From assembly GCF_034043515.1 (NCBI RefSeq), contig NZ_CP138214.1:2604001-2668000 (forward strand): 64,000 bases of DNA, given 5' to 3'. The translations under genes were made by a program, and so were the position numbers. The notes below the pieces were generated by a model. The model was given only the letters and a program-made list of their open reading frames with translations, had not been told where the DNA came from and did not search any database. Source of the stretch: Pseudomonas sp. MUP55 (GTDB taxonomy: Bacteria; Pseudomonadota; Gammaproteobacteria; Pseudomonadales; Pseudomonadaceae). This document shows, piece by piece, positions 49,440 through 58,390 of this stretch (positions are counted from its first letter, which is position 1; every line of letters begins with the position of its first letter).

Positions 49440-50147
49440 TCAGTCTGTGCGGCTTTTGAAGGGATGATTGAATTCTTGTGAAGCGTTGCGTGTTAGATAC
49501 TTTAGATTGTCCAGGTCATACCGTTGGTCTTCCTTGCCTGCAAATCCCAGGAAGCCAACACCAATATCCAGCTTTTTAAGAAGTTCCGGGCGGTTCAATA
49601 GTGTGCTGGCGACGCTTTTTGCTTCGTCGGAAAAGTACCGATCACTGTGTACTAATCCTGCTGCTTGTTTCAGCTCATTGAAATTTACGTAACCGTTGCC
49701 AGTTGAATCAAACGCTTTATGGTATTTCCCAGCCGCCAGGAGCAGTTGGTGATCGCTGGCACTGGAAAAATCGCCTGCTGTCCTGGCCATTGAATCCAGT
49801 TTTATCGTGCCATTTTGGTACCCGGCACCGGACGCTATGTCGAGGTCACTTGTCAGCTCGTCGCGTTGCAGTAATTCGTGGACCAAGGCAATCAGGTCTG
49901 ATGTGGCACGCTGACCATTTGGTTGTATGCCTTCTTCTGACAGTCGTTTGAGGTCGTGGTACGTAACGGCGCTGTTGTGATAGGGGTCAAGTACCTTGGC
50001 GTGAGGCAACAATGCTTTCATCAGCATCTGATCAGTCAAGGATTCATAAGGCCGCGGGGGCGCGGCCGACAAGTGCAGTGCAGACGCACGCGATGTTTCG
50101 TTTAGTTGCGGCGGGGGGAGCAGGGTAGTGTCTGGGGTAACAAACAT
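49440..50147 (-). CDS. EF-hand calcium-binding-like protein of unknown function
   Basis: The 235-residue protein has one good EF-hand loop at residues 147-158 (DSTGNGYVNFNE: D, T, N, G, Y, N, E in canonical places). A degenerate one lies at 54-65 (DPYHNSAVTYHD), and possibly others near 103-120. There is no signal peptide; the first 35 residues are Pro/Ser/Thr-rich and disordered-looking, as in secreted effectors. Its base composition is visibly more AT-rich than its neighbours. It sits alone between two cobalamin riboswitches reading in opposite directions, with no link to corrin synthesis that I can see. No family name is offered. Confidence 0.7.
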   Translation of the reverse strand: MFVTPDTTLLPPPQLNETSRASALHLSAAPPRPYESLTDQMLMKALLPHAKVLDPYHNSAVTYHDLKRLSEEGIQPNGQRATSDLIALVHELLQRDELTSDLDIASGAGYQNGTIKLDSMARTAGDFSSASDHQLLLAAGKYHKAFDSTGNGYVNFNELKQAAGLVHSDRYFSDEAKSVASTLLNRPELLKKLDIGVGFLGFAGKEDQRYDLDNLKYLTRNASQEFNHPFKSRTD

Positions 50148-50383
50148 GTCTGATTCTCAGGTGATATAAGTTAAGTTCGCCCACTCATGTGACGCTGCAC
50201 GTGTTCGGATCGGCGATGTTCTTGGCTACGCGATATCTGTGTGGCGCTGGTCGGCAAAGGGTTCCTGGCGGGCCTTCGAGAAAATACTCAAATTAATACG
50301 TCAGCCCCGATGTCCGCTGTTTCACGGGCAGTAACCCAGCGCAAGGCAATACTTCAAATTACGTCATCGCAAACCTCATCACG

Positions 50384-50412
50384 TTGACCTGTTGCCCCGC
50401 ACTGCGTAGCCT
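50384..50412 (+). promoter_or_regulatory. Promoter of the cobW-cobN transcript
   Basis: TTGACC (50384-50389) and TAGCCT (50407-50412) are separated by 17 bp and lie 9 bp before the riboswitch P1 stem, the expected place for a sigma-70 promoter. The region 50148-50383 upstream holds nothing else I recognise. Confidence 0.6.
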
Positions 50413-50420
50413 TGCTCGCT

Positions 50421-50591
50421 CGAGGTTCTTCGGCCCAGGTCGAAGCTAAGAAGGGAACGCGGTTCAAGCCGCGGCTGCCCCCGCAACTGTGAAGGGTTCA
50501 ACTGACTGCCACGCCACTGCCGATACGGCGGGAAGGCGCAGCCAGCGCCGGTCGCAAGACCCGCAAGCCCCAAGCCAGGAGACCTGCCTCG
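50421..50591 (+). ncRNA. Cobalamin (AdoCbl) riboswitch upstream of cobW
   Basis: The element starts CGAGGTTCTTCGG and ends CCTGCCTCG, with P1 formed by CGAGG (50421-50425) and CCTCG (50587-50591). It contains GAAGCTAAGAAGGGAACGCG, CGGCTGCCCCCGCAACTGTG and the B12 box AGCCAGGAGACCTGCC (50573-50588), all conserved in cobalamin riboswitches. It lies 107 bp upstream of cobW. Confidence 0.96.
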
Positions 50592-50698
50592 CAAACGATT
50601 TTTCAATTCAACCGGGCGGGGTGATCCGGTGACGAAATCTGCTGCTGCGCGCCGTCGCAGGGCCTATCGTCCCGTATGCCCGCCCCAAAGGGCATCCG

Positions 50699-51760
50699 AT
50701 GAAAACACTGGCCAAACTCCCCGTCACCATCGTTACCGGTTTTCTCGGTTCGGGCAAAACCACGCTGCTGCGCCATATGCTCGACAACGCCCAGGGCCGC
50801 CGCATTGCGGTGATCGTCAATGAGTTCGGCGAGCTGGGCATTGACGGTGAAATCCTCAAACAGTGCTCCATCGGCTGTACCGAAGAAGAAGCCAACGGCC
50901 GTGTGTACGAATTGGCCAACGGTTGCCTGTGCTGCACCGTGCAGGAAGAATTCTTCCCGGTGATGCGCGAACTGGTGGCCCGCCGTGGCGACCTTGACCA
51001 TATCCTTATCGAAACCTCGGGCCTGGCGCTGCCCAAGCCGCTGGTCCAGGCTTTCCAGTGGCCGGAAATCCGCAATGCCTGCACCGTCGACGCCGTGATT
51101 ACCGTGGTCGACAGCCCGGCCGTGGCTGCCGGCACCTTCGCCGCGTTCCCGGACCAGGTCGACGCCCAGCGCAAGCTCGACCCGAACCTGGACCATGAAT
51201 CGCCACTGCACGAGCTGTTTGCCGACCAACTGGCCAGCGCCGACCTGGTGATCCTCAACAAGGCCGACCTGATCAGCGCCGAAGACCTGGCCCGTGTGCG
51301 CCTGGAAGTGGCCGAGGAGCTGCCGCCGGCGGTCAAGGTCATCGAAGCCAGCAGCGGACGCGTGCCTCTGGACGTGCTGATCGGCCTGGGCGCCGGCTCC
51401 GAAGAACATATCGACGCCCGCCACAGCCATCACGACCATCACCACGACGGTGAGGATGACCACGACCACGACGCCTTCGACTCCATCTCCATCGACCTGC
51501 CGCAAGCCGACGAAGCCCTGTTGCTCGACGCCCTGACGCAACTGGTGGTGCAGCACGGCATCCTGCGCGTCAAAGGCTTCGCCGCCATTCCAGGCAAACC
51601 GATGCGCCTGCTGATCCAGGGCGTGGGCACGCGTTTCGACAAGCATTTCGACCGCGCCTGGGGCGCCGATGAAGCGCGCACCACGCGCCTGGTGCTGATC
51701 GGCCAGGCGCTTGACGCGGCCGGCCTTGAAGCGCAACTGCGCGCCGCCCTCAGCGCCTGA
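50699..51760 (+). CDS. cobW: CobW GTPase (cobalt delivery, cobalamin synthesis)
   Basis: The 353-residue G3E GTPase has Walker A GFLGSGKTT (14-22), the metal motif CLCC (76-79) and the NKAD base-recognition motif. A His/Asp-rich loop follows (near residues 241-258, HSHHDHHHDGEDDHDHD), then the CobW C-terminal domain. It is thought to deliver cobalt to CobN chelatase. It is the first gene after the riboswitch and stops 3 bp before cobN. Confidence 0.95.
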   Translation: MKTLAKLPVTIVTGFLGSGKTTLLRHMLDNAQGRRIAVIVNEFGELGIDGEILKQCSIGCTEEEANGRVYELANGCLCCTVQEEFFPVMRELVARRGDLDHILIETSGLALPKPLVQAFQWPEIRNACTVDAVITVVDSPAVAAGTFAAFPDQVDAQRKLDPNLDHESPLHELFADQLASADLVILNKADLISAEDLARVRLEVAEELPPAVKVIEASSGRVPLDVLIGLGAGSEEHIDARHSHHDHHHDGEDDHDHDAFDSISIDLPQADEALLLDALTQLVVQHGILRVKGFAAIPGKPMRLLIQGVGTRFDKHFDRAWGADEARTTRLVLIGQALDAAGLEAQLRAALSA

Positions 51761-51763
51761 CCC

Positions 51764-54700
51764 ATGCACCTGCTCAGGACCCAGCCCGGCGGCTTCGTCG
51801 CGGACGACAATATCGCCGACCTTGGACAAACCCCCGCCGAGCTGGTGGTCCTGTGCAGCGGCGACTCCAGCCTGGCGCTGCTTGCCGAGGCAGCGCGGCA
51901 GTTGCCCGAGGATTACCCCAGTTTTCGCCTGGCCAACCCGATGCAAGTGCAGAACCATGCCTCAGTCGACCTGTACGTCGACGAGGTGTTGCGCCACGCC
52001 AAGGTAATCCTGATTTCGCTGCATGGCGGCATCGGTTACTGGCGCTACGGCATCGAGCGCCTGAAGGCGTTGGCCGAGCGCGGCGTAACGCTCATCCTGG
52101 TCCCGGGGGATGATCGCCCGGACCCGGAACTCAGCGGCCTGAGTAGCGTCGGTGCACCCGAGCGTGACCGCCTGTGGCAGTTCCTGCGCCAAGGTGGGTT
52201 GGGGAATGCGCTGGATTTCTATCGCTGCCTGGCCAGCGGCTACCTGGGGCGCGACTATGCCTGGGCTGAGCCGCAAAGCTTGCCGCGCACCTCGATCTAC
52301 CATCCGCATACCGCCAACGCCCAGCTTGCAAACTGGCAAGCCGATTGGCGCGCCGATTGCCCGGTGGCGGCGGTGCTGTTCTACCGCTCGCATTTGCAGG
52401 CGGCCAATACCGGGTTTATCGATGTGTTCTGCCAGCGTTTGCAAGCGGCCGGTCTTAACCCGTTGCCGATCGCGGTGGCCAGCTTGAAGGAGCCAGGCTG
52501 CCTGGCGGTGGTCGAGGACCTGCTGGATGACGTGCAGGCGGCGGTGATTCTCAACACCACCGGCTTTGCCCAGTCCAGTCCCGAAGCGCCGCATCTGCGC
52601 CCGTTTCGCCGCAACATCCCGGTGATTCAGGCGATCTGCGCGCAGGACAACCAGCCCGGCTGGGAGGCCAGCGCGCAAGGCCTGGGCCCGCGCGACCTGG
52701 CGATGCACATTGCTTTGCCGGAGCTGGACGGGCGCATCATCAGCCGGCCGATCAGCTTCAAGGACCTGGCCTGGCGCAGTGAGCGCAGCCAGTCGGACGT
52801 GGTGTGCTACCGCGCCGTGCCCGAACGCATGGATTTTGTCGCCGAACTGGCGCGCCGCTGGGTCGAGCTGGCGCGGGTGTCGAATGCGCACAAACGCGTT
52901 GGCTTGATCCTGGCCAATTACCCCACCCGCGATGGCCGTATCGGCAATGGCGTGGGCCTGGACACGCCGGCGGCGGCGCTGAACATCCTGCGTGCGCTGC
53001 AGGCCGAAGGCTATCCCGTGCCCGCCATCTTGCCGGACAGCGGCACGGCCTTGATCCATGCATTGCTGGGCGGCGTCACCAATGACCTGGACAGCCTCGA
53101 CCAGCGCCCCTGTCATCAGAGCCTGGGCCTGGACGACTACGACGCCATGTTCCAGCGCCTGCCTGAAGCCAATCGCCAGGCGGTGCTCGAGCGTTGGGGC
53201 GCTCCGCAGCAGGACCCGATGTGCCGCGACGGCCGGCTGATGATCGCCGGCCTGCGCCTGGGCGAGACCTTCGTCGGTATCCAGCCGGCGCGTGGCTATC
53301 AGGTCGACCCGAGTGCGGTGTATCACGACCCCGACCTGGTGCCGCCCCATGGTTATCTGGCGTTCTACTTCTGGCTGCGCCATACCTACGGCGCCCACGC
53401 GCTGATCCACGTGGGCAAGCACGGCAACCTCGAATGGCTGCCGGGCAAGGGTGTGGGGCTGTCGGAACATTGCTGGCCGGATGCGCTGCTCGGGCCGCTG
53501 CCGAATATCTACCCGTTTATCGTCAACGACCCGGGCGAGGGCGCCCAGGCCAAGCGTCGCACCCAGGCGGTGATCATCGACCACCTGATGCCGCCCCTGA
53601 CCCGCGCCGAAACCTATGGCCCGCTGCGCAACCTGGAACTGCTGGCCGACGAATACTACGAAGCGCAATTGCTCGACCCGCGCCGCGCGCTCGAACTGCA
53701 GAAAGACATTCTCAAACTGGTGCGCGAAACCCAGATCGACCAGGAGCTCGAGCTGGACGGCGATGCCGATGCCGACATCTGGTTGCCGCGCCTGGACACC
53801 TACCTGTGTGACCTGAAGGAATCGCAGATCCGCGACGGCCTGCATATCTTCGGCGAGTCGCCGGCGGGGCGCTTGCGTATCGACACCTTGCTGGCCTTGC
53901 TGCGCATTCCCCGTGGCGATGGCCGTGGCGGGCAGTCAAGCCTGTTGCGGGTGCTGGCCAAGGCCTTCGAGCTGGGTTTCGACCCCCTGGACTGCGCGCT
54001 CGCCGAGCCGTGGACCGGGCGTCGGCCCGAGGTGTTGCGCACCCTCGACGCGCAGTTGTGGCGCACCGCCGGTGACACCCGCGAGCGTCTGGAACTCTAC
54101 GCGGCGCGCCTGATCGAGCGGGCATTGGAGGGGCCGCTGGAACAGCTGGAAGAACCCGGCTGGGAGGACGTCAAGGCCGTGGTCGAGAGCCTGCGCATGG
54201 TGGTGGCGCCGCGTCTGGATGCCTGCGGCCCGGCCGAAATGCATGGCCTGCTGGATGCCTTGAGCGGGCGCTTTGTGCCGGCCGGCCCCAGCGGTGCGCC
54301 GAGTCGCGGTCGCTTGGATGTGCTGCCCACGGGGCGCAACTTTTTCACGGTGGACGTGCGTAACCTGCCGACCACCACCGCCTGGCGCATCGGTTTCCAG
54401 TCGGCCAACCTGATACTTGAGCGGCATCTGCAGGACCACGGCGACCACTTGCGCCAGTTGGGCCTGTCGGTGTGGGGCACGGCCACCATGCGCACCGGGG
54501 GTGACGATATCGCTCAGGCTATGGCGCTGATGGGCGTGCGTCCGGTGTGGGCCACGGGCAGTCAGCGCGTGGATGACTTCGAGATCCTGCCGATCAGCCT
54601 GTTGGACCGCCCACGCGTTGACGTGACGTTGCGCGTTTCCGGCTTCTTTCGCGATGCGTTCGCCAACCTGATCCGTCTGTTCGACGCGGCGGTACAGGCG

Positions 54701-55525
54701 GTGGCGGCGCTGGACGAGCCGGATGACATGAACCCGCTGGCCGCCAGGGTGCGCAGTGAACGCGAAGCGTTGTGCGCATCGGGCCTGGACGAAGAGGCCG
54801 CGGCGAAACAGGCCGGTTGGCGCATTTTCGGGGCCAAGCCGGGGGCTTATGGTGCGGGCGTGCAGGGTGCGATTGACGGTCGCCTGTGGCAAAGCCGCGA
54901 GGACCTGGCCGAGGTCTACCTGAACTGGGGCGGCTACGCCTATGGTGGCGCTGATGAAGGCACCGCGGCCCGCGAGCAGTTTGCCCAGCGCCTGAGCCAG
55001 GTGCAGGCGGTGCTGCAGAACCAGGACAACCGCGAACACGATGTGCTCGATTCCAACGACTATTACCAATTCCAGGGCGGCATGCTCGCCGCCGTGGAAA
55101 CCCTGAGCGGCGCCAAGGCCGCCAGTTACCATGGCGATCACAGCCAGCCGGACCTGCCGAAGATCCGTACCTTGAAGGAAGAGCTCACTCGGGTGATCCG
55201 TTCCCGTGCAGCCAACCCGAAATGGATCGAAGGCGTGAAGCGTCACGGCTACAAAGGCGCGTTTGAGATGGCGGCGACCGTGGACAACCTGTTCGCTTTC
55301 GATGCCACCACCGCGTTGATCGACGATCACCAGTACGCTTTGCTCGCCGACGCCTACCTGCTTGACCCGGACACCCGGGCCTTTGTGCAACAGCACAACC
55401 CCGATGCCCTGCGCGACATGACCGAGCGCATGCTCGAAGCCCAGCAGCGCGGCATGTGGCAAGAGCCGGGCGCCTACCGCGAAGCGTTGGAAAACCTGTT
55501 GCTGGATATAGAAGAAGACAGCTGA
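51764..55525 (+). CDS. cobN: Cobaltochelatase large subunit CobN
   Basis: The 1253-residue product matches CobN throughout, with ALIHVGKHGNLEWLPGKGVG, HCWPDALLGPLPNIYPFIVN and RTGGDDIAQAMALMGVRP. It binds hydrogenobyrinic acid a,c-diamide and inserts cobalt with ATP hydrolysis by an AAA partner. The start is 3 bp after the cobW stop, and the stop overlaps the next start (TGATG). Confidence 0.96.
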   Translation: MHLLRTQPGGFVADDNIADLGQTPAELVVLCSGDSSLALLAEAARQLPEDYPSFRLANPMQVQNHASVDLYVDEVLRHAKVILISLHGGIGYWRYGIERLKALAERGVTLILVPGDDRPDPELSGLSSVGAPERDRLWQFLRQGGLGNALDFYRCLASGYLGRDYAWAEPQSLPRTSIYHPHTANAQLANWQADWRADCPVAAVLFYRSHLQAANTGFIDVFCQRLQAAGLNPLPIAVASLKEPGCLAVVEDLLDDVQAAVILNTTGFAQSSPEAPHLRPFRRNIPVIQAICAQDNQPGWEASAQGLGPRDLAMHIALPELDGRIISRPISFKDLAWRSERSQSDVVCYRAVPERMDFVAELARRWVELARVSNAHKRVGLILANYPTRDGRIGNGVGLDTPAAALNILRALQAEGYPVPAILPDSGTALIHALLGGVTNDLDSLDQRPCHQSLGLDDYDAMFQRLPEANRQAVLERWGAPQQDPMCRDGRLMIAGLRLGETFVGIQPARGYQVDPSAVYHDPDLVPPHGYLAFYFWLRHTYGAHALIHVGKHGNLEWLPGKGVGLSEHCWPDALLGPLPNIYPFIVNDPGEGAQAKRRTQAVIIDHLMPPLTRAETYGPLRNLELLADEYYEAQLLDPRRALELQKDILKLVRETQIDQELELDGDADADIWLPRLDTYLCDLKESQIRDGLHIFGESPAGRLRIDTLLALLRIPRGDGRGGQSSLLRVLAKAFELGFDPLDCALAEPWTGRRPEVLRTLDAQLWRTAGDTRERLELYAARLIERALEGPLEQLEEPGWEDVKAVVESLRMVVAPRLDACGPAEMHGLLDALSGRFVPAGPSGAPSRGRLDVLPTGRNFFTVDVRNLPTTTAWRIGFQSANLILERHLQDHGDHLRQLGLSVWGTATMRTGGDDIAQAMALMGVRPVWATGSQRVDDFEILPISLLDRPRVDVTLRVSGFFRDAFANLIRLFDAAVQAVAALDEPDDMNPLAARVRSEREALCASGLDEEAAAKQAGWRIFGAKPGAYGAGVQGAIDGRLWQSREDLAEVYLNWGGYAYGGADEGTAAREQFAQRLSQVQAVLQNQDNREHDVLDSNDYYQFQGGMLAAVETLSGAKAASYHGDHSQPDLPKIRTLKEELTRVIRSRAANPKWIEGVKRHGYKGAFEMAATVDNLFAFDATTALIDDHQYALLADAYLLDPDTRAFVQQHNPDALRDMTERMLEAQQRGMWQEPGAYREALENLLLDIEEDS

Positions 55526-56523
55526 TGACCGATACCCCTCATTTCCCGCTGGCCGCCGTGGTCGGTGCCGACGCGCTGAAACTGGCGCTGTGCCTGACCG
55601 CCATCGACCCCCGAATCGGCGGCGTGCTGATCGAAGGCCCGCGTGGCATGGCCAAGTCGACCCTGGCCCGTGGCCTGGCGGACCTGCTCGCCAGTGGTCA
55701 GTTCGTCACCTTGCCCCTGGGCGCCACCGAGGAGCGACTGGTCGGCACCCTGGACCTGAACGCCGCGCTGGGCGAGGGCCGCGCGCAGTTTTCCCCTGGC
55801 GTGCTGGCCAAGGCCGATGGCGGTGTGTTGTATGTCGATGAAGTCAATCTGCTGCCCGACCATCTGGTCGATCTGTTGCTGGACGTGGCCGCCAGCGGCA
55901 CCAACCTGATCGAGCGGGACGGCATCTCCCATCGGCATTCGGCGCGCTTCGTGCTGATCGGCACGATGAACCCGGAGGAGGGTGAATTGCGTCCGCAACT
56001 GCTCGACCGCTTTGGGTTCAACGTGGCGTTGAGTGGGCAGACGTTGCCGACCGAGCGTGGGCAGATCATCCGTCGTCGTCTGGACTTCGACACGGACCCC
56101 GCGGCGTTCTGCCAGGAGTGGGCCGAGCCGCAAGGGGCGTTGCGCGAACGCTGCACCCAGGCCCGTGCGCGACTCGACAGTATCGAGCTGGATGACGCCG
56201 CCTTGGCGCAGATTACCCAGCGTTGCTTTGCCGCGGGTGTGGACGGCATGCGCGCCGACCTGGTGTGGCTGCGCGGCGCAAGGGCCCATGCGGCCTGGCG
56301 CGGTGCCAGCGCGATCGCCGAGGAAGATATTGACGCGGTCGCTGAATTTGCCCTGCGTCACCGCCGCCAGGAGCAGCCGCCTGCGGCGAGCGCGCCCGAT
56401 CAGGGGCAAGCCCCCAAACCCTCGAACACCTCGCCCGGCCAAGGCCAATGGGGCGACATGCCGGCACCGGCGCTGCCCACCGGCGCTCGTCGGGACGTGC
56501 CTGCCTGGCCAAAAAAGCCCTAG
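55525..56523 (+). CDS. AAA+ chelatase ATPase subunit (ChlI/BchI-type)
   Basis: The 332-residue product has Walker A EGPRGMAKST, the chelatase motif PLGATEERLVGTLDLNAAL, Walker B GGVLYVDEVNLLPDHLVDLL, and an arginine-rich sensor region (TMNPEEGELRPQLLDRFG). It is homologous to the magnesium-chelatase I subunit rather than to CobS, and follows cobN with a TGATG overlap. It probably powers cobalt insertion by CobN. The C-terminal 40 residues are Pro/Gln-rich. Confidence 0.9.
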   Translation: MTDTPHFPLAAVVGADALKLALCLTAIDPRIGGVLIEGPRGMAKSTLARGLADLLASGQFVTLPLGATEERLVGTLDLNAALGEGRAQFSPGVLAKADGGVLYVDEVNLLPDHLVDLLLDVAASGTNLIERDGISHRHSARFVLIGTMNPEEGELRPQLLDRFGFNVALSGQTLPTERGQIIRRRLDFDTDPAAFCQEWAEPQGALRERCTQARARLDSIELDDAALAQITQRCFAAGVDGMRADLVWLRGARAHAAWRGASAIAEEDIDAVAEFALRHRRQEQPPAASAPDQGQAPKPSNTSPGQGQWGDMPAPALPTGARRDVPAWPKKP

Positions 56524-57179
56524 GCATTCGCCCCCGACCTGACGCGGGGGCGGATGCTCGGCCCCAGGCGGGGCGCTTGGACAGCGGCAGGCAAGGCAAG
56601 GCGCGCAGTGCGCACTCGGGTCAGATCAACTGGCCGGGCACCTTGCTCGGTGGCAGGCCGCAGCGCCGTGAGGATTTGCTGTGGCACCTGCGCAGCCGGT
56701 CGGCCCAGGAACTGTGGTTGGTGATCGTCGACGCCTCGGCTTCCACTCGTAAGCACCAGGCGTTGAGCGATGCCAAGGGCCTGCTGGCGCAGTTGTTTGA
56801 TGACGCCTATCGGCAGCGGGCGCGCATGGCGTTGTTGACCGCCAGCGGGCAGTCGCCAAGGTGGCAGGTGCAGGGCTTGAAGGCGGCCAAAGGCCTGACG
56901 GGTTGGCTGGAACAGTTGGGCGCCGGTGGCGGTACGCCGTTGCTGGCAGCCTTGACCGAGGCGGCCGATTGGCTGGTGGCGCGGCGTAAGCGTTACCCGG
57001 TGGAGCAGCAGCGGTTGCTGGTGATTACTGATGGGCGGCTCAAGGTGATCGATGGATTGCCGCGGCTGGCGTGTCCGGGGTTGTTGGTGGACATCGAGCG
57101 CGGGCCGATCAGGTTGGGGCGGGCGCAGGAGTTGGCGAGGGGGTTGCAGCTGGATTACCGGCATATCGACAGTATGTAG
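56448..57179 (+). CDS. von Willebrand A chelatase subunit (ChlD/BchD-like)
   Basis: The 243-residue product has an N-terminal basic, Pro/Gly-rich region and a VWA domain with the MIDAS motif DASASTRKH (about residues 94-102), LTASGQSPRWQVQGLKAAK, GGGTPLL and ITDGRLKVIDG. It corresponds to the C-terminal half of magnesium-chelatase D and would form a chelatase complex with the ATPase and CobN. The ATG at 56448 overlaps the ATPase gene by 76 bp. The true start is uncertain because no in-frame ATG lies nearer the VWA domain; an alternative start (TTG) is possible. Confidence 0.8.
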   Translation: MGRHAGTGAAHRRSSGRACLAKKALGIRPRPDAGADARPQAGRLDSGRQGKARSAHSGQINWPGTLLGGRPQRREDLLWHLRSRSAQELWLVIVDASASTRKHQALSDAKGLLAQLFDDAYRQRARMALLTASGQSPRWQVQGLKAAKGLTGWLEQLGAGGGTPLLAALTEAADWLVARRKRYPVEQQRLLVITDGRLKVIDGLPRLACPGLLVDIERGPIRLGRAQELARGLQLDYRHIDSM

Positions 57180-57195
57180 TGCCAATCCCGCCGCT

Positions 57196-57259
57196 ATCGG
57201 GGGCAAGCCCCCTCCCACATTTGGAATGCATTCCCCTGTGTGAGGGGGCTTGCCCCGAT
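57196..57259. repeat. REP doublet
   Basis: ATCGGGGGCAAGCCCCCTC on the left is repeated inverted on the right (GAGGGGGCTTGCCCCGAT) around a short spacer with its own palindrome GGAATGCATTCC (57223-57234). It is the GTGGGAGGGG family again, between the convergent ends of the VWA gene and the DUF1853 gene. Confidence 0.8.
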
Positions 57260-57286
57260 GAGGCCCTCACCCGCACCACCTATCTA

Positions 57287-58234
57287 TCAGCCAGCCCCCG
57301 GCACATTCGGCCAAAGATCGGCAACCAGAAACAGCCGCTCGGCTTCTTCCCAATCGTCCCCGTTCGGCACCAGCCGCACCAATAACTGCGCCGGCGCCAT
57401 CGGGTCCAGGTCTGCCAGCCAGCCCTGCATCTGCTCCTCGCTCCATACCTCGCTTGTCAGGTAATGCGCCGGCGCCAGCCAGGCATGCCGGGGCAGGGGT
57501 TGCCAGCGGCCTGCGGCGCTGGCGCTGACAAAGTCCGGCCAATCACGCTGATGTAACCAGCGTCCACGCAAATGCTGCGGATGAGCGCCGAGGGGCGCGT
57601 CGGCCTGGCCTGGCCACGGGTAAAGCAGGTACCCGCCCAGCCACAGGTGCGCGTCGAACTGCTGGATATCCAGCGCCGCCAGGGCTTCACGGCTTTCCGG
57701 GCGCGCCGAAATCGGCAATTGATGCTGGGCCAGGTGCGCCAGTTTGCGGTCGAGCCGGTCATGGCAGCCGGGGCCCAGCCACTGCGCGGTGTCCTGGCCG
57801 TTCCCCGTTTGTGGCCCGAGGTAGAGCTTGATTGCCAACTCCAGGTGGTGCACGCCGTCGCGGTCGCGCAGCAGCATGTCCAGCTCCCCCAGGGTGTGGC
57901 CGGCGCGGCGAATCGGCAGGTTGGCCGCCAGCAGCTCCACCCCCGGCGCATGTTGCACGGCGAACTGCCACAGGCGTTCATAATAGAGGCCCAGGCGCCG
58001 GGTGCGCGCCAGGCTCAGCCAGTGTTGCAGCGCGCTGCTGTCTTGATCGAGCGCACGCAACCAGGCTTCCAGCAGCTGCGGCGCCTGTACCCAGTCACTG
58101 CCCGCCAGGGGATGGCGCTGCGGCCAGGGCGTGCGGGCGAGCATCGGTGGCGCCAGGATCACCCACGCCAGGTCACGCACTTCGGGGTGCCGCAGTTGGC
58201 GGAGCAGGGCGTGCAAGTCAGGGAACAGAGTCAT
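57287..58234 (-). CDS. DUF1853 family protein, nuclease-like motif
   Basis: The 315-residue product has [14 protein letters not shown], then [20 protein letters not shown] followed by KLYLG, and [20 protein letters not shown], matching DUF1853 as I recall it. The E-x-D ... (about 12 residues) ... E-L-A-x-K spacing resembles a PD-(D/E)XK nuclease active site (residues about 116-134). The function is unproven. It is divergent from nadK; the 156-bp region between holds no recognised feature. Confidence 0.8.
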   Translation of the reverse strand: MTLFPDLHALLRQLRHPEVRDLAWVILAPPMLARTPWPQRHPLAGSDWVQAPQLLEAWLRALDQDSSALQHWLSLARTRRLGLYYERLWQFAVQHAPGVELLAANLPIRRAGHTLGELDMLLRDRDGVHHLELAIKLYLGPQTGNGQDTAQWLGPGCHDRLDRKLAHLAQHQLPISARPESREALAALDIQQFDAHLWLGGYLLYPWPGQADAPLGAHPQHLRGRWLHQRDWPDFVSASAAGRWQPLPRHAWLAPAHYLTSEVWSEEQMQGWLADLDPMAPAQLLVRLVPNGDDWEEAERLFLVADLWPNVPGAG

Positions 58235-58390
58235 GGTGCGAGCATAGCCTCTTAAGTCGGGCGCGGGTGCCTGTCACCGGCCTGAGAACCATTGTCATCG
58301 AGGCTCGGCGGCGACAAAGGATTTTGCCTGACGCGGCCTTTCGCCCATAATCGTTTCTTTTTGCCACACCCCTACGCCCGCAGGAGCCCC

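Noticed and set aside
51962..53845. 627-codon open frame antisense to cobN
   Set aside because: Shadow of the high-GC cobN gene without recognisable domains.
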